A stretch of 64,000 nucleotides of DNA, taken from Albimonas sp036154955 (GTDB lineage: Bacteria; Pseudomonadota; Alphaproteobacteria; Rhodobacterales; Rhodobacteraceae). Below the pieces are notes generated by a model. The model was not told where the DNA came from, ran no database searches, and was given only the letters and a program-made list of their open reading frames with translations. This document shows positions 1 through 8,067 of this stretch, one piece after another. The translations under genes were made by a program, and so were the position numbers. The DNA is taken from assembly GCA_036154955.1 (NCBI GenBank), contig JAYZWL010000041.1, positions 1 through 64,000 of the forward strand. The letters run 5' to 3'. Each line of letters opens with the position of its first letter. The first letter of the stretch is position 1.

Positions 1-100
1 GGTCGGGGGCGGGCAACATCTCTTAACATCACTTAAAACACCGATGCGTCCGCGCGCTCTAAGAGGAAGCCCGCTCAAGCTTCCCGGAGGACCGCCCCGC

Positions 101-982
101 ATGACCCCGACTCCCGCCGCCGACCGCTCCCGCGCCGCCGAGGCGCCGCCGCGCGTCCGCGGACCCGTCCCCCCGGCCCGCCCGGCGGCCTGCGCGGCCG
201 GCCTCCTGCTGCTGGCGGCTGTCGCGGAGCCCGCCGCGGCCCAGGACAGCGACCTCCTCCGCCAGATGCTGGACACGCTGAACTTCGACGCGGTCGCCGA
301 GGGCTGGGAGGTCACGCTGGGCGCGGGGGCCAGCGTCGCGCCTGAATACGAAGGCGCCGACGACCTCGCCTTCCGGCCCGCGCCGGTGGTCGAGATCGAA
401 TGGCGCGACCGGGCGTTCCTCAATGTGCAGCGCGGGCTGGGCGTCCATCTGCTCGACGGTCCGCAATGGCGGCTGGGAACCTCCCTCGGCTTCGCGCCCG
501 GCCGGGACGAGGACGACTCCGACCGCCTGACCGGGCTGGGAGACGTGGATCCGGCGGCGCAGGCGCAGCTTTTCGGCGCCTGGCGGGTCGGGCGGCTCGG
601 CCTCAGCCTCGACCTCAAGCAGGATCTGGGCGGCTCGGACGGCACGCTGATCGAGCCGGGGCTGAGCTATGTGCAGCCGCTCGCCCGGGGCCTGACCCTC
701 GCCGCCGGCGTCTCGGCCACCTGGGCGAGCGACGATCACATGCAGGCCTATTTCGGGGTGAGCGGCGCGCAGTCCCGCCGCTCCGGCCTCGCCCCGTTCT
801 CCGCAGGCGCCGGGTTCAAGCGGGTGGACGCGACGCTCGCCGTGAACTGGGCCTTCGCCGAGACCTGGTCGGCGCGGGCCTTCGTGGGCGTCGGCCGCCT
901 GCTGGGTGACGCCGCCGACAGCCCGGTCACGCAGGAGGCGACGCAGCCCTCGGCGGGCCTGTTCCTCGCCCATGCGTTCTGA
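101..982 (+). CDS. MipA/OmpV family outer-membrane protein
   Basis: Predicted 293-residue outer-membrane beta-barrel of the MipA/OmpV family (MltA-interacting protein, OmpV). The start at 101 is preferred over the in-frame ATG at 44 because GGAGG lies at 86-90. The N-terminus has an unusually long Arg/Pro-rich n-region of about 30 residues, then a Leu/Ala core ending in EPAAAQ, a signal peptidase I type site. The rest alternates in the way of beta-strands, begins with the family-like VTLGAGASVAPEYEG segment, and closes with the terminal Phe (LAHAF) expected of a BamA substrate. In other bacteria the family includes a murein-hydrolase scaffold and porin-like proteins; the exact role here is unknown. 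Upstream, TTAA-N6-TTAA at 23-36 resembles a CtrA box but has the wrong spacing. Confidence 0.85.
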   Translation: MTPTPAADRSRAAEAPPRVRGPVPPARPAACAAGLLLLAAVAEPAAAQDSDLLRQMLDTLNFDAVAEGWEVTLGAGASVAPEYEGADDLAFRPAPVVEIEWRDRAFLNVQRGLGVHLLDGPQWRLGTSLGFAPGRDEDDSDRLTGLGDVDPAAQAQLFGAWRVGRLGLSLDLKQDLGGSDGTLIEPGLSYVQPLARGLTLAAGVSATWASDDHMQAYFGVSGAQSRRSGLAPFSAGAGFKRVDATLAVNWAFAETWSARAFVGVGRLLGDAADSPVTQEATQPSAGLFLAHAF

Positions 983-1026
983 GCGCCCGTCGGCCCCGGG
1001 CCGCCGCCTGTGACGGCCCGGCCGCG

Positions 1027-1116
1027 ATGCGCCGCGCCCCGCGCCTCCGCCTGCCGCTATGGGTGCTCGTCCTGCTGATCGGCGCGGGCCTGCTCCTCGC
1101 CCTCGCGCGGGGCTGA
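1027..1116 (+). CDS. Possible 29-residue single-span membrane peptide
   Basis: A 29-codon frame between the OmpV-like gene and the convergent aldo/keto reductase. The product would have a short Arg-rich N-terminus (MRRAPRLRLP), one hydrophobic span (about residues 11-27) and a short positive tail. That is a plausible small membrane protein, but the sequence before the ATG shows no good ribosome binding site and no family is recognised. It could be chance coding in GC-rich DNA. Confidence 0.3.
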   Translation: MRRAPRLRLPLWVLVLLIGAGLLLALARG

Positions 1117-1132
1117 GCGCCGGGCGGGCGCG

Positions 1133-2110
1133 TCAGGCGGGCGTGGGCGCCGACGCGGCGTCGAGCGCGGCGAGGTCCGCCGCCGAAAGCTCCAGCGTCG
1201 CCGCGGCGATCAGGTCGGCGAGCTGCGCGGTGGAGGTGGCCGAGGCGATGGGCCCCGTCACGCCCGGCTGCGCCGCCACCCAGGCCAGCGCCACCTGCGC
1301 CGGCGTCGCCCCATGCGCCGCCGCCACCGCGTCGAGCGCGTCCAGCACCGCCAGCCCGGCCGGGGTCATGTAGCCTTCCAGCCGCCCGCGCCGGGCCTTG
1401 GCCGCCACGTCCTCCTTCGTGCGGTAGAGCCCGGACAGGAAGCCGGAGGCCAGCCCGTAATAGGGGATCACCCCCAGCCCCTCCGCCCGGCACAGGTCCA
1501 GAAGCGGCCCTTCCAGCTTGTCGCGGGCGACGAGGTTGTACTCGGGCTGGAGCGAGGAATAGGCCGGCAGCCCCTCGCGCTTCGCCGTCTCCAGCGCCGC
1601 GCCGAGCTGGTCGGCCGAGAAGTTGGACGCGCCGATGGAGCGGATCTCGCCCGCCTCGATCATCCGCGCATAGGCGGCGAGCGTCTCCTCATGCGGGGTC
1701 GCGTCATCGGGGCGGTGGGCGAAATAGTGGTCCACGCAGTCCACGCCCAGCCGCTTCAGGCTCGCGTCGATCGCCTGTTCCAGCCAGCGGGCGGAGAGGC
1801 CGACGGCGGGCCGCCCCTCCGCATCCGTCCCCATGTCGGAGCCGCCCTTGGTGATCAGCACGATCCGGTCCCGCATCCCCGGACGGGCGGCGAGCCAGCG
1901 GCCGATGACGGCCTCGCTCTCGCCCCCCGAATGGCCGGGAACCCAGCGCGAATAGACGTCGGCGGTGTCGATGGCGTTCAGCCCGGCGTCCACCGCGGCG
2001 TCGAGCACGGCGAAGCTCGTCGTCTCGTCCGCGGTCCAGCCGAACACGTTGGCGCCGAGCACGACGGGGGCGACGGTCAGGCCCGAGGGGCCGAGGGGGC
2101 GTTGGCGCAT
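1133..2110 (-). CDS. Aldo/keto reductase
   Basis: A 325-residue NADPH-dependent aldo/keto reductase, (beta/alpha)8 barrel, cytosolic. The catalytic tetrad is visible: Asp48 and Tyr53 in IDTADVYS, Lys88 in LITKGG, and His132 in DHYFAHRPD. Length and the early W-T-A-D-E segment fit the subfamily often annotated as YhdN/Tas-like or L-glyceraldehyde 3-phosphate reductase-like. Substrate cannot be told from sequence. It stands alone, convergent with the OmpV-like gene and divergent from the siderophore-interacting protein gene. Confidence 0.9.
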   Translation of the reverse strand: MRQRPLGPSGLTVAPVVLGANVFGWTADETTSFAVLDAAVDAGLNAIDTADVYSRWVPGHSGGESEAVIGRWLAARPGMRDRIVLITKGGSDMGTDAEGRPAVGLSARWLEQAIDASLKRLGVDCVDHYFAHRPDDATPHEETLAAYARMIEAGEIRSIGASNFSADQLGAALETAKREGLPAYSSLQPEYNLVARDKLEGPLLDLCRAEGLGVIPYYGLASGFLSGLYRTKEDVAAKARRGRLEGYMTPAGLAVLDALDAVAAAHGATPAQVALAWVAAQPGVTGPIASATSTAQLADLIAAATLELSAADLAALDAASAPTPA

Positions 2111-2268
2111 GGGGGGGCTCCGGCGGTTGCGGATCGTAAGGGTCCCGAAGTCTCATCAGATGCGGCGGGCGGGGGCAATGGCCGAATGCCGCGCAGGGCG
2201 GGGCAGGGGCCCGGCTTGCGCCCGTGACGCGGAGGCCCGGCTTGCGCCGGGAGGGCGAAGCGCCTAGC

Positions 2269-2281
2269 TGATGAGTCATCA
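2269..2281. promoter_or_regulatory. Perfect inverted repeat in divergent promoter region
   Basis: TGATGA-G-TCATCA is a perfect 13-bp dyad in the 331-bp gap (2111-2441) between the divergent aldo/keto reductase and siderophore-interacting protein genes. It could be an operator. RirA and other iron regulators of alphaproteobacteria use TGA...TCA half-sites, but those are spaced by nine bases, not seven as here, so no regulator is assigned. The rest of the gap holds a GTTAAC palindrome near 2320, a duplicated 15-base GC-rich stretch near 2210 and 2234, and no gene. Confidence 0.35.
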
Positions 2282-2441
2282 CCGGCCCTCGCGCGTCCCC
2301 GCACGACGGCCGCGTAAGCGTTAACGTCAATCAACGCGCGGACACCCTGCGGCCCGACCGGCCGCGACCGGGGCCGCGCGCCTGCGTCAAGCCCTTCGCC
2401 AGACGCCAGCCTGCGGGCCTGAAGCGAAGGAAGCTGATGCG

Positions 2442-3266
2442 ATGACCCCCTACGCCCTGCGCGCCGACGAGACCGGCGGCGACCCCGCCGACATGACCTC
2501 CGCCGCCCCGCTCCCCGACCCGGTGCAGCGCCGCGTGCGCCACGACCTGCGCCGCCGCGAACTGACCGTGACCGAGGCCGCGCGCCTGACCCCCCACATG
2601 ATCCGCCTGACGCTGGAGGGGGAGGACATGGCGGACTTCCCCTCCCTCGCCCCCGACGATCACGTGATGATCTTCATCCCCGGCCCCGACGGCTCCCCCG
2701 ACGGGACGGAGGAGCGGCGCGCCTACACCCCCCGCAGCTTCGACCGCGAAGCGCGCAGGCTGGTGCTGGACTTCGCGCTGCACGAGGCCGGCCCCGCCAC
2801 CGCCTGGGCGATGCGCGCCGCCCCGGGCGACCGGCTGGCGATGGGCGGGCCCCGCGGCTCCCGCCTCATCGAGGGGCCCGTGCGCGACTGGCTGCTGATC
2901 GGGGACGAGACCGCGTTGCCGGCCATCGGCCGGCGGGTGGAGGAGCTGGGCGCGGACGCCCGCGTCGCCGCCCTCGTCGCCATCCCGGGGCCGGAGGACG
3001 CGCAGGACTTCGTCACGCCCGCCGCCCTGCGCGCCCATTGGGTGCATCGGCCGGAGGCGCAGGCCACCGACCCCGCCCCGCTGCTCGACGCGCTGCGGCT
3101 GATGCCGATCGGGCCGGAGACCTTCGTGTGGATCGCGGCCGAAGCCGGCGTGGCGCGGTCGCTGCGCACCCATATGCTCGAAGAACGGGGGCATTCGCCG
3201 CGCTGGCTGTTCGTCGCCGGCTACTGGGTGACGGGTGAGGACAACCGGGCCATCGGGTTCGAGTGA
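2442..3266 (+). CDS. Siderophore-interacting protein (FAD ferric-siderophore reductase)
   Basis: A 274-residue cytoplasmic flavoprotein of the ViuB/YqjH family, which reduces ferric siderophores to release iron. The FAD-binding motif RAYTPRSF is at residues 93-100, followed by FALHEAGPATAWA (about 111-123), GGPRGS, GDETALP (154-160) and the C-terminal AAEAGVARSLR and GYWVTGED, which belong to the NAD(P)H domain. GGAAG-like sequence lies just before the ATG. Met18 is a possible alternative start. No siderophore uptake genes are adjacent. The dyad at 2269-2281 lies about 160 bases upstream and may be regulatory. Confidence 0.92.
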   Translation: MTPYALRADETGGDPADMTSAAPLPDPVQRRVRHDLRRRELTVTEAARLTPHMIRLTLEGEDMADFPSLAPDDHVMIFIPGPDGSPDGTEERRAYTPRSFDREARRLVLDFALHEAGPATAWAMRAAPGDRLAMGGPRGSRLIEGPVRDWLLIGDETALPAIGRRVEELGADARVAALVAIPGPEDAQDFVTPAALRAHWVHRPEAQATDPAPLLDALRLMPIGPETFVWIAAEAGVARSLRTHMLEERGHSPRWLFVAGYWVTGEDNRAIGFE

Positions 3267-3366
3267 GCGGCTTCGAGCGAGCGGCCCGCGGGCCGGCCCC
3301 TCCTGAAACGGCGCGGGCCGGGGGACGCCTCCCCCGGTCCGACCTTCTTCGCGGCGTCGCGAACGC

Positions 3367-5031
3367 TTACCGCGGCTCGGAGGCGAGGCCCTTCCAGATC
3401 GCCACGCACATCATCAGCAGCACCACCGTGAACGGCAGCCCGGTGGAGATCACCATGGACTGCAGCGACGACAGCCCCCCCGCCGACAGCAGCAGCACGA
3501 TGGCCACCGCGCCCTCGAACACGCACCAGAACACCCGCTGCGGGACCGGCGCGTCGACCTTGCCGCCGGCGGTGATGGTGTCGATCACCAGCGAGCCCGA
3601 GTCCGACGAGGTCACGAAGAACACGATCACCAGCACGATCCCGATGAAGGAGGTGATGGCGGTCAGCGGCAGCGCGTCCAGCATCTTGAACAGCTTCAGT
3701 TCGAGCGACGCCTCCTGCGCGGCGGTGTAGCCGTCCGCGATCACCTGATCGAGCGCCACGCCCCCGAACACCGACATCCACAGCACGCAGACCAGCGACG
3801 GGATCAGCAGCACGCAGACCACGAACTCCCGCACCGTCCGGCCGCGGGAGACGCGGGCGATGAACATGCCCACGAACGGCGACCAGGAGATCCACCACGC
3901 CCAGTAGAACGAGGTCCAGCCCTGGGAGAAGTTCACGTCCTCGCGCCCGAACGGGTTGGACAGCGCCGGCAGGTATTCGACATAGGCGACCAGGCTGTCG
4001 ACGAAGCCGGTCAGGATCAGCAGCGTCGGCCCGGCGATCAGCACGAACAGGAGCAGCAGCATCGCCAGCCCCATGTTGATCTCCGACAGCACCTTCACGC
4101 CGCCGTCGAGCCCGCGCAGCACCGACACCAGCGCCACCGCGGTGATGGCGGAGATCAGCAGGACCTCCGTGGTCTCGTTCACCGGCACGCCGAACAGAAG
4201 GTTGAGCCCGGCATTGGCCTGCGTCGCCCCGAAGCCCAGCGAGGTGGCGAGCCCGAAGAGCGTCGCGAACACCGCCAGCGTGTCGATCACATGGCCCGGC
4301 CAGCCCCAGACCCGCTCCCCGAACAGCGGGTAGAAGGCGGAGCGGATGGTCAGCGGCAGGCCCTTGTTATAGGTGAACAGCGCCAGCGACAGCGCCACCA
4401 CCGCGTAGATCGCCCAGGGGTGCAGGCCCCAGTGGAAGATGGTGGCGGCCATGCCCAGACGGCGCGCGGCCTCCGCATCGCCCTCCGCCGCGCCCAGCGG
4501 CGCCCAGTCGGTGCGCGCCCCGTCCTCGCCCACGGCGATCCCGCCCATGGAGGAGGAGAAGTGGCTCATCGGCTCGGACACGCCGTAGAACATCAGCCCG
4601 ATGCCCATGCCCGCCGCGAACAGCATCGCGAACCAGCCGATATAGGAATAATCCGGCGTCGCGTCGCGCCCGCCCAGCCGGACCGAGCCGTAGGGCGTCG
4701 CGATCAGCACCAGGCAGAACAGCACCACCAGGTCGCCGGCGCCCAGAAAGAACCAGTCGAAGCCCTTGGTGACCCCGTCGAACAGCCAGCTGAACACGGC
4801 GGAGGACTGATCGGGCAGGGCGAGCGTGTAGAACACGAACACCACGATCGACAGGCCCGACACCAGGAAGACCGGGTTGTGGATGTCGAAGCCGAAGGGC
4901 CCGACCTTGCCGTCGATATTGTTCTGACCGAGCTCGTAGTCGGTGTCGATGACCGCCGCCGCGCCCTCGGGCGCGGGGATGCCCGGAGAGGTTTCGGGCG
5001 GGGTTTCGGGTGGATCTGAGGGCGCGGACAT
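3367..5031 (-). CDS. BCCT family osmolyte transporter
   Basis: A 554-residue betaine/choline/carnitine transporter with 12 predicted spans. The glycine motif GMGIG (141-145) in the unwound helix is the form found in sodium-coupled glycine betaine carriers such as BetP, while WAWWISWSPFVG (377-388) carries the tryptophan box residues that bind the quaternary ammonium. The N-terminus is a Pro/Glu-rich cytoplasmic tail of about 50 residues, and there is no long C-terminal regulatory tail. It lies downstream of a UspA gene on the same strand with a 186-bp gap, probably one operon for osmotic stress. Glycine betaine is the likeliest substrate by inference. Confidence 0.93.
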   Translation of the reverse strand: MSAPSDPPETPPETSPGIPAPEGAAAVIDTDYELGQNNIDGKVGPFGFDIHNPVFLVSGLSIVVFVFYTLALPDQSSAVFSWLFDGVTKGFDWFFLGAGDLVVLFCLVLIATPYGSVRLGGRDATPDYSYIGWFAMLFAAGMGIGLMFYGVSEPMSHFSSSMGGIAVGEDGARTDWAPLGAAEGDAEAARRLGMAATIFHWGLHPWAIYAVVALSLALFTYNKGLPLTIRSAFYPLFGERVWGWPGHVIDTLAVFATLFGLATSLGFGATQANAGLNLLFGVPVNETTEVLLISAITAVALVSVLRGLDGGVKVLSEINMGLAMLLLLFVLIAGPTLLILTGFVDSLVAYVEYLPALSNPFGREDVNFSQGWTSFYWAWWISWSPFVGMFIARVSRGRTVREFVVCVLLIPSLVCVLWMSVFGGVALDQVIADGYTAAQEASLELKLFKMLDALPLTAITSFIGIVLVIVFFVTSSDSGSLVIDTITAGGKVDAPVPQRVFWCVFEGAVAIVLLLSAGGLSSLQSMVISTGLPFTVVLLMMCVAIWKGLASEPR

Positions 5032-5219
5032 GGGGTCTCCTGCTTCAGGCGCGGGTCGTCTGGCGGGCGGGGGCGGGCGCGGCGCCGGAAGGACGGCGGG
5101 GGCCTCGCCGGAAAGCGCCGCTTGGCGGCGCCGTTCAGGATGCGCGGCGCACGGCCGGGACGGGCGCGGAGCCGGGACGGGCGCGGGGCCGGGCGGCGGA
5201 GCGGCGGCCCGACGCCGCG

Positions 5220-5633
5220 TCAGCGTATCACGAGAACCGAGGCGCGGGCCCTGCGCGCGACCTGTCCGCCATGGGCGGGCCAGAGATGGTCGGCGAGATT
5301 GGGGATATGCGAGGCCATGACGATCAGGTCGGCCTCCAGCTCCTCGGCCGCCTTGAGCAGCGCGTCGTCGAGATCGACGGCGGGGTCGTGGCTGGCGACC
5401 GCGTGGCCATGGGTCTCGATCCCGTGCGCCTCGGCCTGCGCGGCGGCGAAGGCGGCGAGCTTCCCGGCGTATTCGGCGGGGGTATGGGCCACCGCGCTCG
5501 GCTGCGCGGCGGTCACGCCCACATAGCAGACCGGGCAGCCGTTCAGCCGGGCGAGCCCGGCGGCGGCCTCCAGCGCCCGTCCCAGCTTGTCGGCATGGGC
5601 GAGATCGACCGGGACCATGATTTTCGCGAACAT
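5220..5633 (-). CDS. Universal stress protein (UspA family)
   Basis: A 137-residue UspA-fold cytoplasmic protein, with the usual start MFAKIMVPVDL and end ARASVLVIR. The nucleotide-binding loop, normally G-x2-G-x9-G-S/T after a GTHG-like turn, is altered here (MASHIPNLADHLWPAHGG), so ATP binding is uncertain. GAGGGAG lies 8 bases before the ATG. Position directly upstream of the BCCT transporter gene, on the same strand, suggests that it modulates or is co-induced with osmolyte uptake, as known for UspA proteins paired with the TeaABC ectoine transporter. Confidence 0.88.
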   Translation of the reverse strand: MFAKIMVPVDLAHADKLGRALEAAAGLARLNGCPVCYVGVTAAQPSAVAHTPAEYAGKLAAFAAAQAEAHGIETHGHAVASHDPAVDLDDALLKAAEELEADLIVMASHIPNLADHLWPAHGGQVARRARASVLVIR

Positions 5634-5764
5634 CGGCGCGCTCCCTCGGCTGTTCGGCTCCGGACCGGCGCCGCGCGAAGGGGCGCCTGGTCCGCCGGGG
5701 ACGGTCGTCCCCTGGCGACGGCGGCGCCGGAGACGACGGCGCCGCAGGCCGAACGGATCGGCTT

Positions 5765-5783
5765 CGTTAAGGAGACCCTAACG
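5765..5783. promoter_or_regulatory. Dyad upstream of uspA-BCCT
   Basis: CGTTAAGG-AGA-CCCTAACG is a near-perfect inverted repeat (7 of 8 pairs) about 130 bases upstream of the UspA start. It sits in the only A/T-containing part of this gap and could be an operator for the osmotic-stress pair. No regulator is recognised. Confidence 0.3.
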
Positions 5784-5801
5784 ATTCCGGGAGGGGGACG
5801 C

Positions 5802-5826
5802 AAAAAACGACGTGAGGCGCCGTTTT
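5802..5826 (-). terminator. Possible intrinsic terminator of ygiB
   Basis: Read on the minus strand, AAAACG and CGTTTT pair around a GC-rich loop and the stem runs into six Ts, about 55 bases beyond the ygiB stop. The stem is short, so efficiency is doubtful. Confidence 0.4.
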
Positions 5827-5881
5827 CGTGACATTCTCGACCGACGCCGCGCCGTTTTCGACGCGACGTCAGGCGCGGGCG

Positions 5882-6547
5882 TCAGCTTCCGAAGCTGCGG
5901 AGGCCCGAACTGGTGCGGCTGGCGCCGAATCCCCCGCGGGACGCGACGCTGGCGCGACTCATCACCTGGGGCGCCGCCTTGGGCGCCGACACCTGGGAGG
6001 CGGAGAAGGCCCGGCTCGCCCCCGGGCGCATGGCGCCCAGCGAGGTTCCGGTCCCCGTCACCAGCCCCGACCCGCGCGGACCGGTATAGACCGGCTGGTT
6101 GTAGGCCCGGCCGCCGCCGCCGCTCAGCAACGAGCCCATCATGTAGCCCGCCATCAGCGGCATGAAGATCGAGCCGCCGCCGCCCTGGGCCTGCTGCTCC
6201 GGCGTCTCCTCGACCGGGATCTGGTCGGGCCGAAGGCCCAGGTCGGCGGCCTGCTCCTCACGCGGGGCGCAGGCGGCCTCGCCGTGCTGCTCCTGACACA
6301 GCGCGAGGCTGTCGTAGCGCGGGGCCGAGGCGGCGTAGGAGGCGACCGCGTCGGCGAAGGCGGTCTCGCAGTCGGCGACGGAGAAGCCGGCCTCGGCCCC
6401 CGCATAGCGGGTGCACTGCTCGGCGCTCTCGAAATAGGTCAGGTCGGTCTGCTCCTCGCAGGCGGCGAGGCCGAAGACGGCGCCGCCGAGGATCACCGCC
6501 CGCGCGCGTCCGACGCCCGAGCGTCCGCCGATGGATCTGGTCTGCAT
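5882..6547 (-). CDS. ygiB: YgiB-like lipoprotein (DUF1190)
   Basis: A 221-residue lipoprotein of the DUF1190 family (YgiB/YjfM). The lipobox FGLAAC puts the lipidated cysteine at residue 30. A Cys-containing domain with paired segments (TYFESAEQCTRYAG and DSLALCQEQHGEAACAP) is followed by a Gly-rich stretch with PLMAGYMMGSLL and a Ser/Ala/Gly-rich tail. The start has a strong GGGAGGA. It follows the ygiC homologue by 105 bases on the same strand; the two are also neighbours in enterobacteria, in the opposite order. Role is unknown; the pair is thought to act at the envelope. Confidence 0.85.
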   Translation of the reverse strand: MQTRSIGGRSGVGRARAVILGGAVFGLAACEEQTDLTYFESAEQCTRYAGAEAGFSVADCETAFADAVASYAASAPRYDSLALCQEQHGEAACAPREEQAADLGLRPDQIPVEETPEQQAQGGGGSIFMPLMAGYMMGSLLSGGGGRAYNQPVYTGPRGSGLVTGTGTSLGAMRPGASRAFSASQVSAPKAAPQVMSRASVASRGGFGASRTSSGLRSFGS

Positions 6548-6652
6548 GGTTTCTGGTCCTCCCTCGCGCGTTATCTAGGCGTTCCGGCCCGCCGCGGGCA
6601 GGGGCCGGGGCGCGTTTCCCGTCCCGATCCGATCACGGAGCCGTTATCCGGC

Positions 6653-7852
6653 TTATGTTCCCGGCAGGATCACATGCGGCTTGAAGCGGCTCAGATCCTG
6701 GGTGATGCGCCCGCGATCCTCCCGGATCCCCATGCCGACGCAGGCCTCGCCCACGATCCAGGCCCCGATCACCGGACGCATGCCGTCGAACTCGGGCAGC
6801 GGCGCATAGGCCTGCGCCACGCGGGCATGCGCCTCGTAGCCGCCGGCGGCGGACCGCTCCGTCTCCCGCCCGCCCTCGACGATGGTCACCGAGGCGCCCT
6901 CGCGCCCGAACAGGGGTTTGAGGACATGGCCCCGCTCCAGCGCCTCGCGGGCGCGGTCGAGCCGGGGGGAGGCGTGGGCGAGCTCGTCCTCGAAGAAGGC
7001 GGGCAGAAGGTTCTCGTGCCCCTCGAACATCCGCCACAGCACCGGCAGCAGGCCCTTGTTGGACAGGACCGCCTTCCACGGCGGCTCCACGAAGCGGCAG
7101 CCGGCGCCGGGGATCGCGGCGGCGAAGTCGTCGCGCAGCAGGTCCTCCCACGGGTAGAGCTTGAACAGGGTCCCGATCACCCGGTCCTCGGCGTCGGCGA
7201 AATGGCCCTTGTCGGTCAGCCCGATCCCCTCCAGCGCCGTGTAATGCGGCGTCAGCCCGGCGTCGGAGGCGCACCAGGCGAGATATTCGACGGTGGCGAA
7301 ATCCTCCTCCACCCCCTCGGCGGAGGCGAAATGCACGTCCTCGCCCGGGGCGAAGATCGCGCCGAACCGCTCCACCAGCGCCTCATGGATGCCGTTGAAC
7401 TGGTCGGCGTCGGCGGGCAGGGCGCCCGAGGCCTGCATGTCCTCCAGCCACAGCCACTGGAAGGAGGCGGCCTCGTAGACCGAGGTGGGGGTGTCGGCGT
7501 TGTATTCCAGCAGCTTCGCCGGCCCGGTCCCGTCATAGGCCAGGTCGAAGCGGCCGTAGAGCGCGGGCTCCTTCATCCGCAGGCTGGCGGCGACCAGGTC
7601 CATGGCGGTCTCGGGGATGGCGAGGCGGGTCATCAGCTCTTCGGAGGAGGCGATCTCCCGCGCCGCCTCCATGCACATCGCGTGCAGGGCGGCGGCCGGC
7701 TCCTCGATCCGGGGCTCCGCCTCCTCCGGCGTGAAGGCGTAGACGGTGGCCTCGTCCCAGTAGGGTTCGCCATGCATGGTGTGGAAGCGGAAGCCCAGCG
7801 CCTCGGCCTTCGCCTTCCAGTCCGGTCGCTCGCCGGGGGCGATCTTGCGCAT
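6653..7852 (-). CDS. ygiC: YgiC/YjfC-like glutathionylspermidine synthase-family ATP-grasp
   Basis: A 399-residue protein with the ATP-grasp domain of the glutathionylspermidine synthetase family (pfam GSP_synth). YGRFDLAYDG (99-108) and LLEYNADTPTS (114-124) are hallmark blocks, followed by the WKAVLSNKGLLP segment typical of YgiC/YjfC. There is no amidase domain, as usual for this shorter branch, which ligates unknown substrates rather than glutathione and spermidine. GGGAGAA precedes the ATG. It is the first gene of a two-gene unit with ygiB. Confidence 0.9.
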   Translation of the reverse strand: MRKIAPGERPDWKAKAEALGFRFHTMHGEPYWDEATVYAFTPEEAEPRIEEPAAALHAMCMEAAREIASSEELMTRLAIPETAMDLVAASLRMKEPALYGRFDLAYDGTGPAKLLEYNADTPTSVYEAASFQWLWLEDMQASGALPADADQFNGIHEALVERFGAIFAPGEDVHFASAEGVEEDFATVEYLAWCASDAGLTPHYTALEGIGLTDKGHFADAEDRVIGTLFKLYPWEDLLRDDFAAAIPGAGCRFVEPPWKAVLSNKGLLPVLWRMFEGHENLLPAFFEDELAHASPRLDRAREALERGHVLKPLFGREGASVTIVEGGRETERSAAGGYEAHARVAQAYAPLPEFDGMRPVIGAWIVGEACVGMGIREDRGRITQDLSRFKPHVILPGT

Positions 7853-8006
7853 GAGGGTTCTCCCGGCGGCTGCGTCCGGCGCCTGTCGGCCGGCGGGTCA
7901 CAGATCGGGAGCGGGGCGGCGAAGTCAATGGCCGGGCGTCGAAATCCCGTCGGCGAGGCGGCGGGCCGCCCGGCCCCGGAAAGGCCCCTTCGCGCCCCGA
8001 ACGCCT

Positions 8007-8034
8007 GCGGCCCCGGAGTCGCCTCCGGGGCCGC
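8007..8034 (-). terminator. GC-rich hairpin between genes
   Basis: A perfect 12-bp stem (GCGGCCCCGGAG with its complement) around TCGC lies just after the stop of the peptidoglycan-binding protein gene and before ygiC on the minus strand. There is no run of Ts in the minus direction, so it may work only as a weak terminator or an mRNA 3' end stabiliser. Confidence 0.45.
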
Positions 8035-8067
8035 GGCGTCGTTTCCGCAGGGCGGCGGGGAGGCGGT

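Noticed and set aside
23..36. TTAA-N6-TTAA as a CtrA box upstream of the OmpV-like gene
   Set aside because: The spacing is six, not seven, which places the two half sites wrongly for CtrA; the region is also cut by the window edge.
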